Shown here: piece by piece, positions 18,196-26,124 of the stretch
Layout of the letters: each line of letters opens with the position of its first letter
How positions within the stretch are numbered: the first letter of the stretch is position 1
DNA from: Aequorivita iocasae
GTDB lineage: Bacteria > Bacteroidota > Bacteroidia > Flavobacteriales > Flavobacteriaceae
Length of the DNA: 64,000 nucleotides
Direction: 5' to 3'
Assembly: GCF_016757735.1 (NCBI RefSeq)
Contig: NZ_CP068439.1
Location: 2,816,001 to 2,880,000, forward strand
Translations under genes and position numbers: made by a program
The notes under the pieces: model-generated
Told to the model about the DNA's origin: nothing
The model's database searches: none
The model's input: the letters and a program-made list of their open reading frames with translations, nothing else

Positions 18196-18570
18196 ATGAT
18201 TAAAAGATTATTTTATGAGTTTGGGGAAATTAATGTTTTCAAAAATTTCGTTATTGCAATAATGAAAGAAGGCATTACTGTAAAACCTGAATATAATAGC
18301 TACCTTGAGGAAATAGCAAATACCTATTTTGCAAATAAACCTTTTGGGTACATTACCTATAGAAAAAACAGTTATGCCGTGGATCCGATGGTATATTTAA
18401 AAACGTCGGAGATTAAAAATCTTGTAGCTTTTGCAGTAGTTGCAAAAGACGGCCAAAAGATAAGCAATACTGAGATTGAAAGAATATTTTTTAAAAAGCC
18501 CTTTAAGGATTTTACTAATCTTGACGATGCCAAGGATTGGGTAAATGAACTAATTAAAGGCTATGAATAA
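18196..18570 (+). CDS. Conserved hypothetical, about 124 residues
   Basis: I do not recognise a named family with certainty. The chosen start is ATG 18196 (MIKRLFYEFGEINVF), because the upstream ATG at 18166 lies in the clpC terminator loop. The sequence has a pattern known from small flavobacterial proteins resembling the SpoIIAA/STAS fold: a first strand with NVFKNFVIAIMKEGI, a middle GYITYRKNSYAVDPMVYL and a C-terminal LDDAKDWVNELIKGYE helix. No membrane segment or signal is visible. It has no co-directional neighbour and ends near the T9SS gene, with which it converges. Confidence 0.7.
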   Translation: MIKRLFYEFGEINVFKNFVIAIMKEGITVKPEYNSYLEEIANTYFANKPFGYITYRKNSYAVDPMVYLKTSEIKNLVAFAVVAKDGQKISNTEIERIFFKKPFKDFTNLDDAKDWVNELIKGYE

Positions 18571-18584
18571 TATAAGCTGTTTCG

Positions 18585-19469
18585 CTATTTTATTATTTTA
18601 AATGTGCGCGCGTTATTTCCATAACCTTTTACATTTACAATATAAACACCTGTTTTGTAGCTTGCCAAATCTATGTTTAAAGTTTGTTTCCTATTATTTT
18701 GGAATGTTTTGAGTTTTCTTCCCTGCACATCGAATAGAGTTACTTCCGAAACATTTTTAGCATTGTTTAAAACACAAATATCTGTATTTGCTAATTTTGA
18801 AAGAACCACTTTTTCCAAATCCTTATTTTTTATACCTAATTGGACTGGAATGCAATCATCAATAGAATCTAGATTTACGTAAAAAGGTACTGTATTTTTA
18901 AAGTAACAGCTTAAATGGCCAACGTCGTTAATATCCGGATATCCACCGGGAGCGTTTATCATTGAGAGTGACCCAACTCCCTCAACCCATACAGCATTCT
19001 GGGTGCTTGAGGTATTTCCCGGCGTAGGAGAAAAATAATAGTGCCTGTAATTGTTTCCATCCTCCAACGGCCTTGCTACAATTGAATCCAACACAAATGG
19101 GCCTCCGTTTCTCGGAAATGGAGTTATGGGATTATTCATATTAAAAATAGCACCTTCAGCTAATGAGAAATCGTAGAGTAAATACTCATCACTTTGACCC
19201 GATGAAACAATATTCAAATAAACTTTTTTATTGGCCACATCTTCACGGAGCAAAAATGTTCGGGAAATATAATGATAACCATCTAAGATTTTATAATTCT
19301 TGCCATCTACAATTGTATCGCCGTCGGTAAAATAGACATCTGTTAAACAACCCGAAAAACAAGTTGTAAAATGCCATTCATTAACATTGTCTAACAAAGG
19401 CTTATAATTTTGGGAAATAATAGAACCCATACAGAAAAGTAAAATTATAAAGCAATATTTTTTTTTCAT
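18585..19469 (-). CDS. T9SS-secreted protein with type A sorting domain
   Basis: From ATG 19469 the product is 294 residues and starts with a signal peptide (MKKKYCFIILLFCMGSIISQ). The last ~75 residues form a Por secretion system C-terminal sorting domain: VTLFDVQGRKLKTF, LDIASYKTGVYIVNVKG-like sequence (here LNIDLASYKTGVYIVNV) and a terminal RTFKIIK. Such domains send proteins through T9SS to the cell surface. The middle part has no motif I know. The longer frame to 19514 overlaps hutH and is unlikely. It lies 22 nt after hutH and may share its transcript. Confidence 0.88.
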   Translation of the reverse strand: MKKKYCFIILLFCMGSIISQNYKPLLDNVNEWHFTTCFSGCLTDVYFTDGDTIVDGKNYKILDGYHYISRTFLLREDVANKKVYLNIVSSGQSDEYLLYDFSLAEGAIFNMNNPITPFPRNGGPFVLDSIVARPLEDGNNYRHYYFSPTPGNTSSTQNAVWVEGVGSLSMINAPGGYPDINDVGHLSCYFKNTVPFYVNLDSIDDCIPVQLGIKNKDLEKVVLSKLANTDICVLNNAKNVSEVTLFDVQGRKLKTFQNNRKQTLNIDLASYKTGVYIVNVKGYGNNARTFKIIK

Positions 19470-19491
19470 GATTTCGTTCTTTAAATTTATT

Positions 19492-21003
19492 TTATCCGAA
19501 AAGGATATCCACATCTACATCCAGAGATTGTAAAAAAGCTATGCTAGCGTGTATATCATCAGCTAATAATCTATCGTTTTCAACAAATGGGACAATAGAG
19601 CGGTACGGCTTTAAAAACGAAGTTATAAAAGGAGAAGATTGTTTTGGCTCTCTAAATTTTAAAGCCTGCGAAGCATTCATTAGCTCTATTGCCAGAATGG
19701 TTTCCACATTTTCAATTACTCGTAAACACTTGGTGGCTCCATTGGCCCCCATGCTCACATGGTCCTCCTGCCCGTTTGATGAAACAATAGAATCAACAGA
19801 AGCGGGTGTGGCCAATTGCTTGTTCTGGCTCACAATACTGGCCGCAGTGTATTGCGGTATCATAAAACCGCTATTAAGCCCTGGATTGTCAACCAAAAAT
19901 GCAGGTAGTTCCCGTAACCCAGAAACCAATTGATAGATTCTTCTTTCCGAAATATTACCAAGCTCTGCCATTGCAATGGCTAAATAGTCCAAAGCCAGGG
20001 CCAAGGGTTGGCCGTGAAAATTACCTCCAGAAATAATAACATCTTCGTTTACAAAAATATTGGGATTATCAGTTACCGAATTGATTTCGGTCTTAAATGT
20101 TTTGTGTACAAAATGTATGGTGTCTTTTGTCGCGCCGTGAACTTGTGGAATGCAACGGAAGGAATAGGGATCCTGCACACTTTTCTTTTCAGAAAGACCT
20201 AATTCGCTTCCTTCCAAAAATTCCAAAATCTGCTCGGCAGTTTTTACTTGTCCCCTATGTGGGCGTACCAAATGCACCAAGGCATTGTAGGGGCTCATAT
20301 TACAGTCAAAAGCATCAATGGAAACGGCGCCAATTAAATCTGCCAAGTAAGATAGTTTATAACACTTCAAAAGGCAATAAACACCATAGGCACTCATAAA
20401 TTGCGTGCCATTGAGCAATGCAAGACCTTCTTTTGCTTGAAGTGTAATGGGTTGCCAGTTAAATTTTCTCAAAACTTTTTCAGAAGAAAGGCGTTCTCCA
20501 CCATAATACACCTCCCCTTTGCCAAGAAGCGGTAAGGATAGATGTGCAAGTGGCGCCAAATCGCCCGAGGCACCCAAACTTCCTTGTGAATAGATTACGG
20601 GCAAAACATCATTATTATAAAAATCAATCAACCGCTCCACTGTTTCAATCTGTACGCCACTATAGCCATAACTAAGTGATTGTATTTTTAGCAAAAGCAT
20701 CAATTTTACGATAGGCTTTGGAACAAACTCTCCCGTGCCACAAGCGTGGGACATGACAAGGTTTTCCTGAAGTTTTGAAAGGTTCTCTGAAGATATTTTT
20801 ACATTGCATAAAGAACCGAAACCAGTGTTTATACCATATACGGGCGTTTCATTATCTTTCATTTTATTGAAAAGATACTCTCTGGACTTCTTAATGTTTA
20901 GTTGTGCTTCTTCTGAAAGCTCAAGGACTTTATTGTTTTCAGTAATATCCTTAATAGCCGATAAATCAAGTATTTCAGAACTTATATAATGTGTTTCTTG
21001 CAT
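19492..21003 (-). CDS. hutH: Histidine ammonia-lyase
   Basis: The 503-residue enzyme deaminates L-histidine to urocanate, the first step of histidine breakdown. The MIO cofactor forms from Ala-Ser-Gly at 145-147 in GSLGASGDLAPLAH. YGINTGFG (57-64) supplies the catalytic tyrosine. The selectivity segment reads MSHACGTGE with Ser-His at 85-86, as in histidine rather than tyrosine or phenylalanine lyases. No hutU, hutI or hutG lies within the window, so the pathway is not clustered here. A good promoter precedes it. Confidence 0.92.
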   Translation of the reverse strand: MQETHYISSEILDLSAIKDITENNKVLELSEEAQLNIKKSREYLFNKMKDNETPVYGINTGFGSLCNVKISSENLSKLQENLVMSHACGTGEFVPKPIVKLMLLLKIQSLSYGYSGVQIETVERLIDFYNNDVLPVIYSQGSLGASGDLAPLAHLSLPLLGKGEVYYGGERLSSEKVLRKFNWQPITLQAKEGLALLNGTQFMSAYGVYCLLKCYKLSYLADLIGAVSIDAFDCNMSPYNALVHLVRPHRGQVKTAEQILEFLEGSELGLSEKKSVQDPYSFRCIPQVHGATKDTIHFVHKTFKTEINSVTDNPNIFVNEDVIISGGNFHGQPLALALDYLAIAMAELGNISERRIYQLVSGLRELPAFLVDNPGLNSGFMIPQYTAASIVSQNKQLATPASVDSIVSSNGQEDHVSMGANGATKCLRVIENVETILAIELMNASQALKFREPKQSSPFITSFLKPYRSIVPFVENDRLLADDIHASIAFLQSLDVDVDILFG

Positions 21004-21022
21004 TGGGTAGGTATTCTTTTCG

Positions 21023-21056
21023 CAAAAATACTGTTTTTAAATTTCTATGGTTTCAA
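21023..21056 (-). promoter_or_regulatory. Promoter of hutH
   Basis: On the minus strand, TTG (21056-21054), 23-nt spacer, TATTTTTG (21030-21023), an exact TAnnTTTG. The predicted leader is only about 13 nt. Confidence 0.6.
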
Positions 21057-21157
21057 AAGCCGGTGGAAAACTTTCTTTGAACAGGTTTATTCTACAATTT
21101 TATTTAATTAATAATTTATTCAAAAAAATTACAACCCTATTTATATAGCCAGCTTTA

Positions 21158-22702
21158 TTATTTTTTCTGTGAAACTGAGGTATCTTGCTCTTCACTTGCG
21201 AACAAATCTACGTACGCTTCAGAAATATTATCTATAACATCACCAGCCATCACTGCTTCATATCCCAGTTGTCCCGCAGCAATATCACCCGCACGACCGT
21301 GAAGATATACCCCAAATACGGAAGCGAGCAAAGCATCATAACCCTGTGAAAGCAAGCCCGTAATCACACCACTCAATGCATCGCCACTGCCAGCGGTTCC
21401 CATTCCGGGGTTGCCAGTGGTATTTATATATAGCTTATCTCCATAAACAGTGATTGTATAAGCGCCTTTTATTATTACTACAACTTCATATTTTTCTGAA
21501 AATTTCTTTGTTTTTTCAAGTTTCTCATAATCATTTTTCCATTCGCCAATTAGTCGTTTTAATTCCCCAGGATGTGGTGTTAATATTGAATTCTTCGGAA
21601 GAAGTTTTAACATAGCTTTATTTTCCGAAAGAATATTCAATGCATCAGCGTCAATAACAAAAGGAATATCCTTATTCTGCAATATTTTTTTAAAAGCAGC
21701 TACAGTTGCATCATTTTTCCCGATGCCCATGCCTATTCCAATTGCTGAAGGTTCAAAATCAAAAGAAATATTACTTAAATAATCCTCTTCTTTATCGGTA
21801 ATTACCATGGCCTCGGGAATCGTGGTCTGAATAATAGCATAACCACATTTAGGTACAAATGCAGTTACCATACCAGCACCAATTCTAAAGGCTGAAGTAG
21901 TTGAGAGCACCGCCGCTCCCATCTTTCCGTAGCTTCCCGAAACTATTAGGGTGTGGCCATAGGTGCCTTTGTGGTCAAATTTTTCTCGGGGTTTGTAAAA
22001 ACGCTGTGCTTCCAATTTTGAAATCAGTTGGCCTATGGGTTCGGTTGTTTGTAGAAATTCAATATCCAAGCCTATTTCCAAAACATCAAAATTTGAAACA
22101 AAAGAAGCCGTTTCCGGTAAAAAAAAGGAAAGCTTTGGTGTTTGGAAAGTCAAGGTATGGTTGGCTTTCAATACAGCTTCGGTATCTTCCAAGGGCAAAT
22201 TGGAATATAACCCACTGGGTATATCAATAGCAAGTTTAAAAGCCTTGCTTTCATTCAAATACTGGATTAATTTCTTCACCCATCCACCGGGGCAACGATT
22301 TAAACCGATTCCAAAAATGGCGTCCACAATAATATCTTCTGGATTTATTTCAGGAAAATCACTTTCGCCCTTCATCAATAGGGGCCATTTTTTTGTTACG
22401 TTTTTTATTTTGTCATAATTGATCAAAAAGTTTTTGGAACGCTTGTCGCTGCAGTTTACTACATATACAATTACATTGTAGCCGTGTTCAATAAGCATCC
22501 GCCCTACTACCAGTCCATCTCCACCATTATTGCCAATACCGCAGAATATGCGAATGGGCACGGGCGTTCCATTTAACCGTTGGTGCAACCAATTAAAAAT
22601 CTGCGTACCGGCGCGCTCCATCAACGCTTCTGAAGTAATCTGTTGTTTTTCAATCGTGATTTTATCTGCTTCGTATAGCTGTTCTGCTGAAAATATTTTC
22701 AT
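21158..22702 (-). CDS. nnr: Bifunctional NAD(P)H-hydrate epimerase and ADP-dependent dehydratase
   Basis: This 514-residue fusion repairs hydrated NAD(P)H. The N-terminal YjeF_N epimerase domain (about 1-215) holds GNNGGDGLVVGRML and DAIFGIGLNR. The C-terminal ribokinase-like dehydratase domain (about 225-500) holds GSYGKMGAAVLST, LTPHPGELKRLIG and NPGMGTAGSGDALSGVITG. Length and order match NnrE-NnrD fusions. The last ~12 residues are a polar tail. The gene has its own -7 box and stands alone between hutH and a divergent small gene. Confidence 0.96.
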   Translation of the reverse strand: MKIFSAEQLYEADKITIEKQQITSEALMERAGTQIFNWLHQRLNGTPVPIRIFCGIGNNGGDGLVVGRMLIEHGYNVIVYVVNCSDKRSKNFLINYDKIKNVTKKWPLLMKGESDFPEINPEDIIVDAIFGIGLNRCPGGWVKKLIQYLNESKAFKLAIDIPSGLYSNLPLEDTEAVLKANHTLTFQTPKLSFFLPETASFVSNFDVLEIGLDIEFLQTTEPIGQLISKLEAQRFYKPREKFDHKGTYGHTLIVSGSYGKMGAAVLSTTSAFRIGAGMVTAFVPKCGYAIIQTTIPEAMVITDKEEDYLSNISFDFEPSAIGIGMGIGKNDATVAAFKKILQNKDIPFVIDADALNILSENKAMLKLLPKNSILTPHPGELKRLIGEWKNDYEKLEKTKKFSEKYEVVVIIKGAYTITVYGDKLYINTTGNPGMGTAGSGDALSGVITGLLSQGYDALLASVFGVYLHGRAGDIAAGQLGYEAVMAGDVIDNISEAYVDLFASEEQDTSVSQKK

Positions 22703-22734
22703 TCGTATAATCGTTTTGTTGATTCAGGAAATTT

Positions 22735-22771
22735 TTAACCGCCACTTTTATTGCGGTCAATTCCAAAGATA
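22735..22771 (-). promoter_or_regulatory. nnr promoter -7 box and 5'-end hairpin
   Basis: TATCTTTG on the minus strand (22771-22764) is an exact TAnnTTTG. The predicted RNA starts near 22758 and begins directly with a hairpin: TTGACCGC (22760-22753) against GCGGTTAA (22742-22735), 8 bp with one G-U. No clear -33 TTG is seen. Confidence 0.55.
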
Positions 22772-22865
22772 ACATTCCTTCGCATTGTTGAAAAGAACGT
22801 TTATAACTAATTGCACTTCCTTCCAAAAAGCCTTTGATTATTTCTAATTTTAGAAAAAACCATAT

Positions 22866-23270
22866 ATGGAAACACGAGATAGTTTACTGCTCCGTATGCG
22901 CCCCGAAATTTCCTCTGCTAAAATCAACGCTAACATGTCTGCCGACGAATTTTTTCAAAACAAGACGCTGCGTCCTGTGGCAAAGCTTCAAAATGAACTT
23001 TTATTGGCAGTTTTCAGGAATTATGCGGCAAAGCATAAAAACGTTTTTTACGATCTTACTATCGAAAAGAGACTGGACTATATAGAAAACGCCATCCATA
23101 AGGATATGAAATTCCGAAATTCATTGAAAGGTATTATCATTGGTCAATTTACACTTGAAGAATTTGAGATTTATATTAAAAATTCCTCAGCACTGAACAA
23201 ACGGATGATGGATATAGTAAAGGAACGCTTGAAAAGCAACATACAGCTTTTGGAATACGATTTTGCATGA
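22866..23270 (+). CDS. Conserved flavobacterial protein of unknown function (often labelled glyoxalase)
   Basis: The product has 134 residues, is soluble and mainly helical, and starts METRDSLLLRMRPEISSAKINANMS. Homologues I recall in flavobacteria are often labelled 'glyoxalase', but the sequence shows none of the paired beta-alpha-beta metal sites of that superfamily, so I do not repeat that function. Family-like blocks are FFQNKTLRPVAKLQNELL, KRLDYIENAIHKD and FRNSLKGIIIGQFT. It is divergent from nnr and converges with DUF2461. Confidence 0.8.
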   Translation: METRDSLLLRMRPEISSAKINANMSADEFFQNKTLRPVAKLQNELLLAVFRNYAAKHKNVFYDLTIEKRLDYIENAIHKDMKFRNSLKGIIIGQFTLEEFEIYIKNSSALNKRMMDIVKERLKSNIQLLEYDFA

Positions 23271-23332
23271 TTTAATAAGAATTGGCAAAAACAGACCAGC
23301 GAATAGTTGGATTGTTTTGGCCAGTCTTAATT

Positions 23333-24010
23333 CTATAACAACGATTCCCCGTTTAAATCCGTCGTCAGCACATCGCTCATATAATTGAAGAATGGGCGGA
23401 GCAATTGGTAATGGTTAATTAAATTGTCTTTAAAATCTACTGCAAATACTTCTTCGTCGGAAAAGCTATGGGTTACGAAAAAGCTTTTCAGCCTAATTAA
23501 ATCAATGTTTTTATCGTCTTTATCAAAACCTTTGGGCGCTGTCTTAACGGCATATTCCTGATTGAAATCTCCGAAGGCATTTTTAAAATCCTTCGTTGCC
23601 AAAACCTCCCGTATTTCAGTACTGTCCATTTCAAACTCTTTTCGGATCCGCAACAAATCTGCTGGATTGGGATCAAAAAAACCCCCGGCCATAAAACTGT
23701 TGCCGGGTTCCAACCGCAAATAATAACCTCCGCGTCGTTGTGCCCCTGCCCTACTGAAACTAACACTTCGGTGCACATTATAGGGTGTTTTGTCATTACT
23801 GAAACGGATGTCGCGATTTATGCGGAATATTTTTGTCTTGGCAATTTCATCGGTGGTATTTAGGCCTCTTTCCACAGCTGCATAAAATTCTTTTAATGCT
23901 TTCTCGTTGGCCAGATATTCCTTTTTATGTTCCTGCATCCATTCCCGGTTGTTGTTCTTCTTCAGTTGTAACAGGAAATCGAAAGCGGTTTTGGAAATGG
24001 TTGGGATCAT
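23333..24010 (-). CDS. DUF2461 family protein
   Basis: The 225-residue product begins MIPTISKTAFDFLLQLKKNNNREWM and carries the DUF2461 hallmarks FRINRDIRFSNDKTPYN, GGYYLRLEPGNSFMAGGFFDP and AKTKIFRINRD. The family (about 210-230 residues) is widespread and its biochemical role is unknown. A near -7 box on the minus strand (GAAAGATA at about 24028-24035 read in plus) lies just upstream. The gene stands alone. Confidence 0.93.
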   Translation of the reverse strand: MIPTISKTAFDFLLQLKKNNNREWMQEHKKEYLANEKALKEFYAAVERGLNTTDEIAKTKIFRINRDIRFSNDKTPYNVHRSVSFSRAGAQRRGGYYLRLEPGNSFMAGGFFDPNPADLLRIRKEFEMDSTEIREVLATKDFKNAFGDFNQEYAVKTAPKGFDKDDKNIDLIRLKSFFVTHSFSDEEVFAVDFKDNLINHYQLLRPFFNYMSDVLTTDLNGESLL

Positions 24011-24146
24011 GTTTTTTGTTTTTGTTTTGGAAAGATAGGGAATATTTGGGTTTGTGGTTTGTTTTGTGTAAAACGTTCAAATCCCCATAACCACTTCACA
24101 AAAAATTTTCCTACATTTATACGAACAACCTTAAAACCAATTTATT

Positions 24147-24581
24147 ATGAATGCAACTACAAAACCAAACACGGCCTTTTGGATCATTGCCGTGCTCGCG
24201 CTTTTATGGAACTTAATAGGTGTTTATTTTTGGCTTTATGAATATTTCCTGATGACAGAGGAAATAAGAGCCACTCTTCCGCCTGAGCAAGTGGAGATTA
24301 TGGCAAGTGCTCCCTCATGGAGTATGTATGTTTACGGCTTAGCTGTTTTTAGTGGATTATTGGCCAGCGTATTGTTATTGATGCGCAAAAATATGGCAGT
24401 AGGTGTATTTTTACTTTCCCTAATTGCAGTACTTATACTTCAACTGTACTGGATGTTTGGTATGGACATAATAGATAAGATGGGCCCACAATCGTTGATT
24501 ATGCCACTTATCGTTATAGCTCTAGCAATTTTTGAATATTTTTATAGCAAAGGTGCGGCGCGTAATGGATGGCTTACCTAA
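24147..24581 (+). CDS. Small four-helix membrane protein
   Basis: The 144-residue protein has four hydrophobic segments: about 11-31, 56-81, 86-105 and 117-134, and a conserved-looking WNLIGVYFWLYEYFL start. Similar flavobacterial proteins are sometimes called 'sugar transporter' without evidence. I see no transporter signature, so it is best called a membrane protein of unknown function. A near -7 box (TACATTTA, about 24112-24119) lies upstream. Confidence 0.8.
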   Translation: MNATTKPNTAFWIIAVLALLWNLIGVYFWLYEYFLMTEEIRATLPPEQVEIMASAPSWSMYVYGLAVFSGLLASVLLLMRKNMAVGVFLLSLIAVLILQLYWMFGMDIIDKMGPQSLIMPLIVIALAIFEYFYSKGAARNGWLT

Positions 24582-24777
24582 GTTTAAAATAAAAGCAAAA
24601 TATAAAAAAGCTGTAGACTGGCTGATAACCTTATAAGCGAATAAAGTCCAACAATGAATGCTTGGATGATAATTTTTTGAAACGTAGTAAGGGTTTGCTA
24701 TATACTCAAATTTTGTAAAAGTGACGATGTATGGATTGTAACATTCATGAAAATAAGGCCGTTTTTTCTTCTATTGA

Positions 24778-25092
24778 TCACAATAAATAGTATACTATTC
24801 CAAAAATAACAAGTGTGATCAAAATGCTTAGGCAGACAGTTAGTATACGTACCCTTGTTTCTGAACGAACTATATCCTCAACTTTCTTTTTTAGATCTGC
24901 CCTTTGTATTTTTGTTAGTTGTGGTTGGTGATTTTCAGGCTTGTTCTTTATAAGTTTGCTATGCTCCTCTCCATAAATAGTTTTAATTCTTTCAAAGGGA
25001 GGCCTTGCCTTTCTAGTAATAACGGAAAATTTATTCCCCGCTCCTATATAAGCAGAGGCTGCCATTGGTTTATTTCGTCTTTCTCTAGTCAT
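24778..25092 (-). CDS. Small tail-anchored membrane protein, unknown function
   Basis: The 104-residue product has a basic N-terminal half (MTRERRNKPMAASAYIGAGNK), a helical middle (QRADLKKKVEDIVRSETR) and one hydrophobic segment at the C-terminus (VCLSILITLVIFGIVYYLL, about 85-104). It has no signal peptide and no known domain. The layout suggests a protein held in the inner membrane by its tail. The reading frame is supported by the clean hydrophobic end and the amphipathic middle. It lies in a gene-poor stretch. Confidence 0.6.
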   Translation of the reverse strand: MTRERRNKPMAASAYIGAGNKFSVITRKARPPFERIKTIYGEEHSKLIKNKPENHQPQLTKIQRADLKKKVEDIVRSETRVRILTVCLSILITLVIFGIVYYLL

Positions 25093-25415
25093 TTTTCAAG
25101 TATGCTAACCAATTTTTTTGTCAATCTGTAAACAGGGAAAATAATGTTAAATTACTACATATAGTGAATTTTGATAAAATATTTTTTAGTTCAGTTTTTT
25201 ATTATGCAATGTTTTTTTAAGTTTTCTCTTCATAAATTTTCCCGTTTATACCACATTAATATTCCCGTAACGAGAAGACTTACAGCGAGAAGGCTAACAA
25301 TAAAAGCTGAGATATTATCGGCTATGCCAACTTATGGGTGCTTGAATTATTTTTTATTTGAAAACTAGATTTGTTTTCAAATTTGATGAATAATAAGATT
25401 TATACCATAACTTTT
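25093..25415. other. Gene-poor 320-bp stretch
   Basis: No convincing complete gene. It holds a plus-strand frame of 65 codons that looks random, a start-less minus-strand frame (25331-25230) reading like a membrane helix, and a perfect 9-bp inverted repeat, ATTTGAAAA (25356-25364) with TTTTCAAAT (25374-25382), between the response regulator and the fragment. Confidence 0.6.
25230..25331 (-). pseudogene. Possible remnant of a membrane protein
   Basis: The minus strand is open for 33 codons without a canonical start at its front. It reads ADNISAFIVSLLAVSLLVTG followed by ILMWYKREN and a stop, which resembles the last helix and basic tail of a membrane protein. It might be the C-terminal scrap of a decayed gene. 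Chance cannot be excluded because the stretch is short. Confidence 0.25.
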
Positions 25416-26084
25416 TTAAACCAATCCGTGTTGTGAAGCAAATTTGTAAAGCGCAATGGTATTTCCCTCTATATTAAGCTTCTTAAAAATGTTACGGCGG
25501 TGAGTTTGTACTGTAAAACTGGAAAGAAACAATTTATCAGCTATCTCTTGTGAACTGTATCCTTTACAAACCATTTGTATTACCTCTACTTCACGTTTGG
25601 TAAGATTATACTTCTTCAAAAAATCATCTAAATAGCTAAAATCATTTACGTATTCTTCTGTCTTTTCACTAAAATTAGGCATCACCGTCTTGCCGTCCAG
25701 CACTTCCAAAATGGTGTCCGCAAGCTTATCCAAATTGTCCGACTTCAATATATATCCTTTGGCGCCAGCAGCATGGCATTGCTCTGCCAATTGTTTGGAA
25801 AAATAGGAAGTCAACACCAGTATTTGGAGCTTGAGATGCATCGCTTTGATTTTTTCCAATACCTGCAGGCCATCCTTGCCGGGCATATTCAAATCCAGCA
25901 ATAGCACATCTGCATCGGGTAAGGATGTGGATTGCATTAGGGTATGGCCGTTATTATAGGTATTAACGATGGTAAACCGAGGGTATTTTTCCAGTATCTC
26001 GGTAATTCCTTTTAATATTAATGGATGGTCGTCGGCTATAATTACTTTTATATGCTTTTCTGAAAAGTTGGGGACTTCTTGCAT
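25416..26084 (-). CDS. LuxR-type response regulator
   Basis: The 222-residue protein has a receiver domain (about 12-130) with the acidic pair DDH, phospho-acceptor Asp 64 in LLLDLNMPGKDG, and LTS and the K of GYILKSDN. The C-terminal LuxR/NarL helix-turn-helix (about 155-220) contains LTKREVEVIQMVCKGYSSQEIA. It lies 40 nt downstream of the kinase gene, so the pair forms a two-component system that controls unknown targets. Confidence 0.95.
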   Translation of the reverse strand: MQEVPNFSEKHIKVIIADDHPLILKGITEILEKYPRFTIVNTYNNGHTLMQSTSLPDADVLLLDLNMPGKDGLQVLEKIKAMHLKLQILVLTSYFSKQLAEQCHAAGAKGYILKSDNLDKLADTILEVLDGKTVMPNFSEKTEEYVNDFSYLDDFLKKYNLTKREVEVIQMVCKGYSSQEIADKLFLSSFTVQTHRRNIFKKLNIEGNTIALYKFASQHGLV

Positions 26085-26124
26085 TAGGTCTTTCTTTATA
26101 ATTAAAGCTCTTAGGGTTTACACA

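Noticed and set aside
25171-25368. Plus-strand frame of 65 codons in a gene-poor stretch
   Set aside because: Random-looking composition, no ribosome site or promoter, no family pattern.
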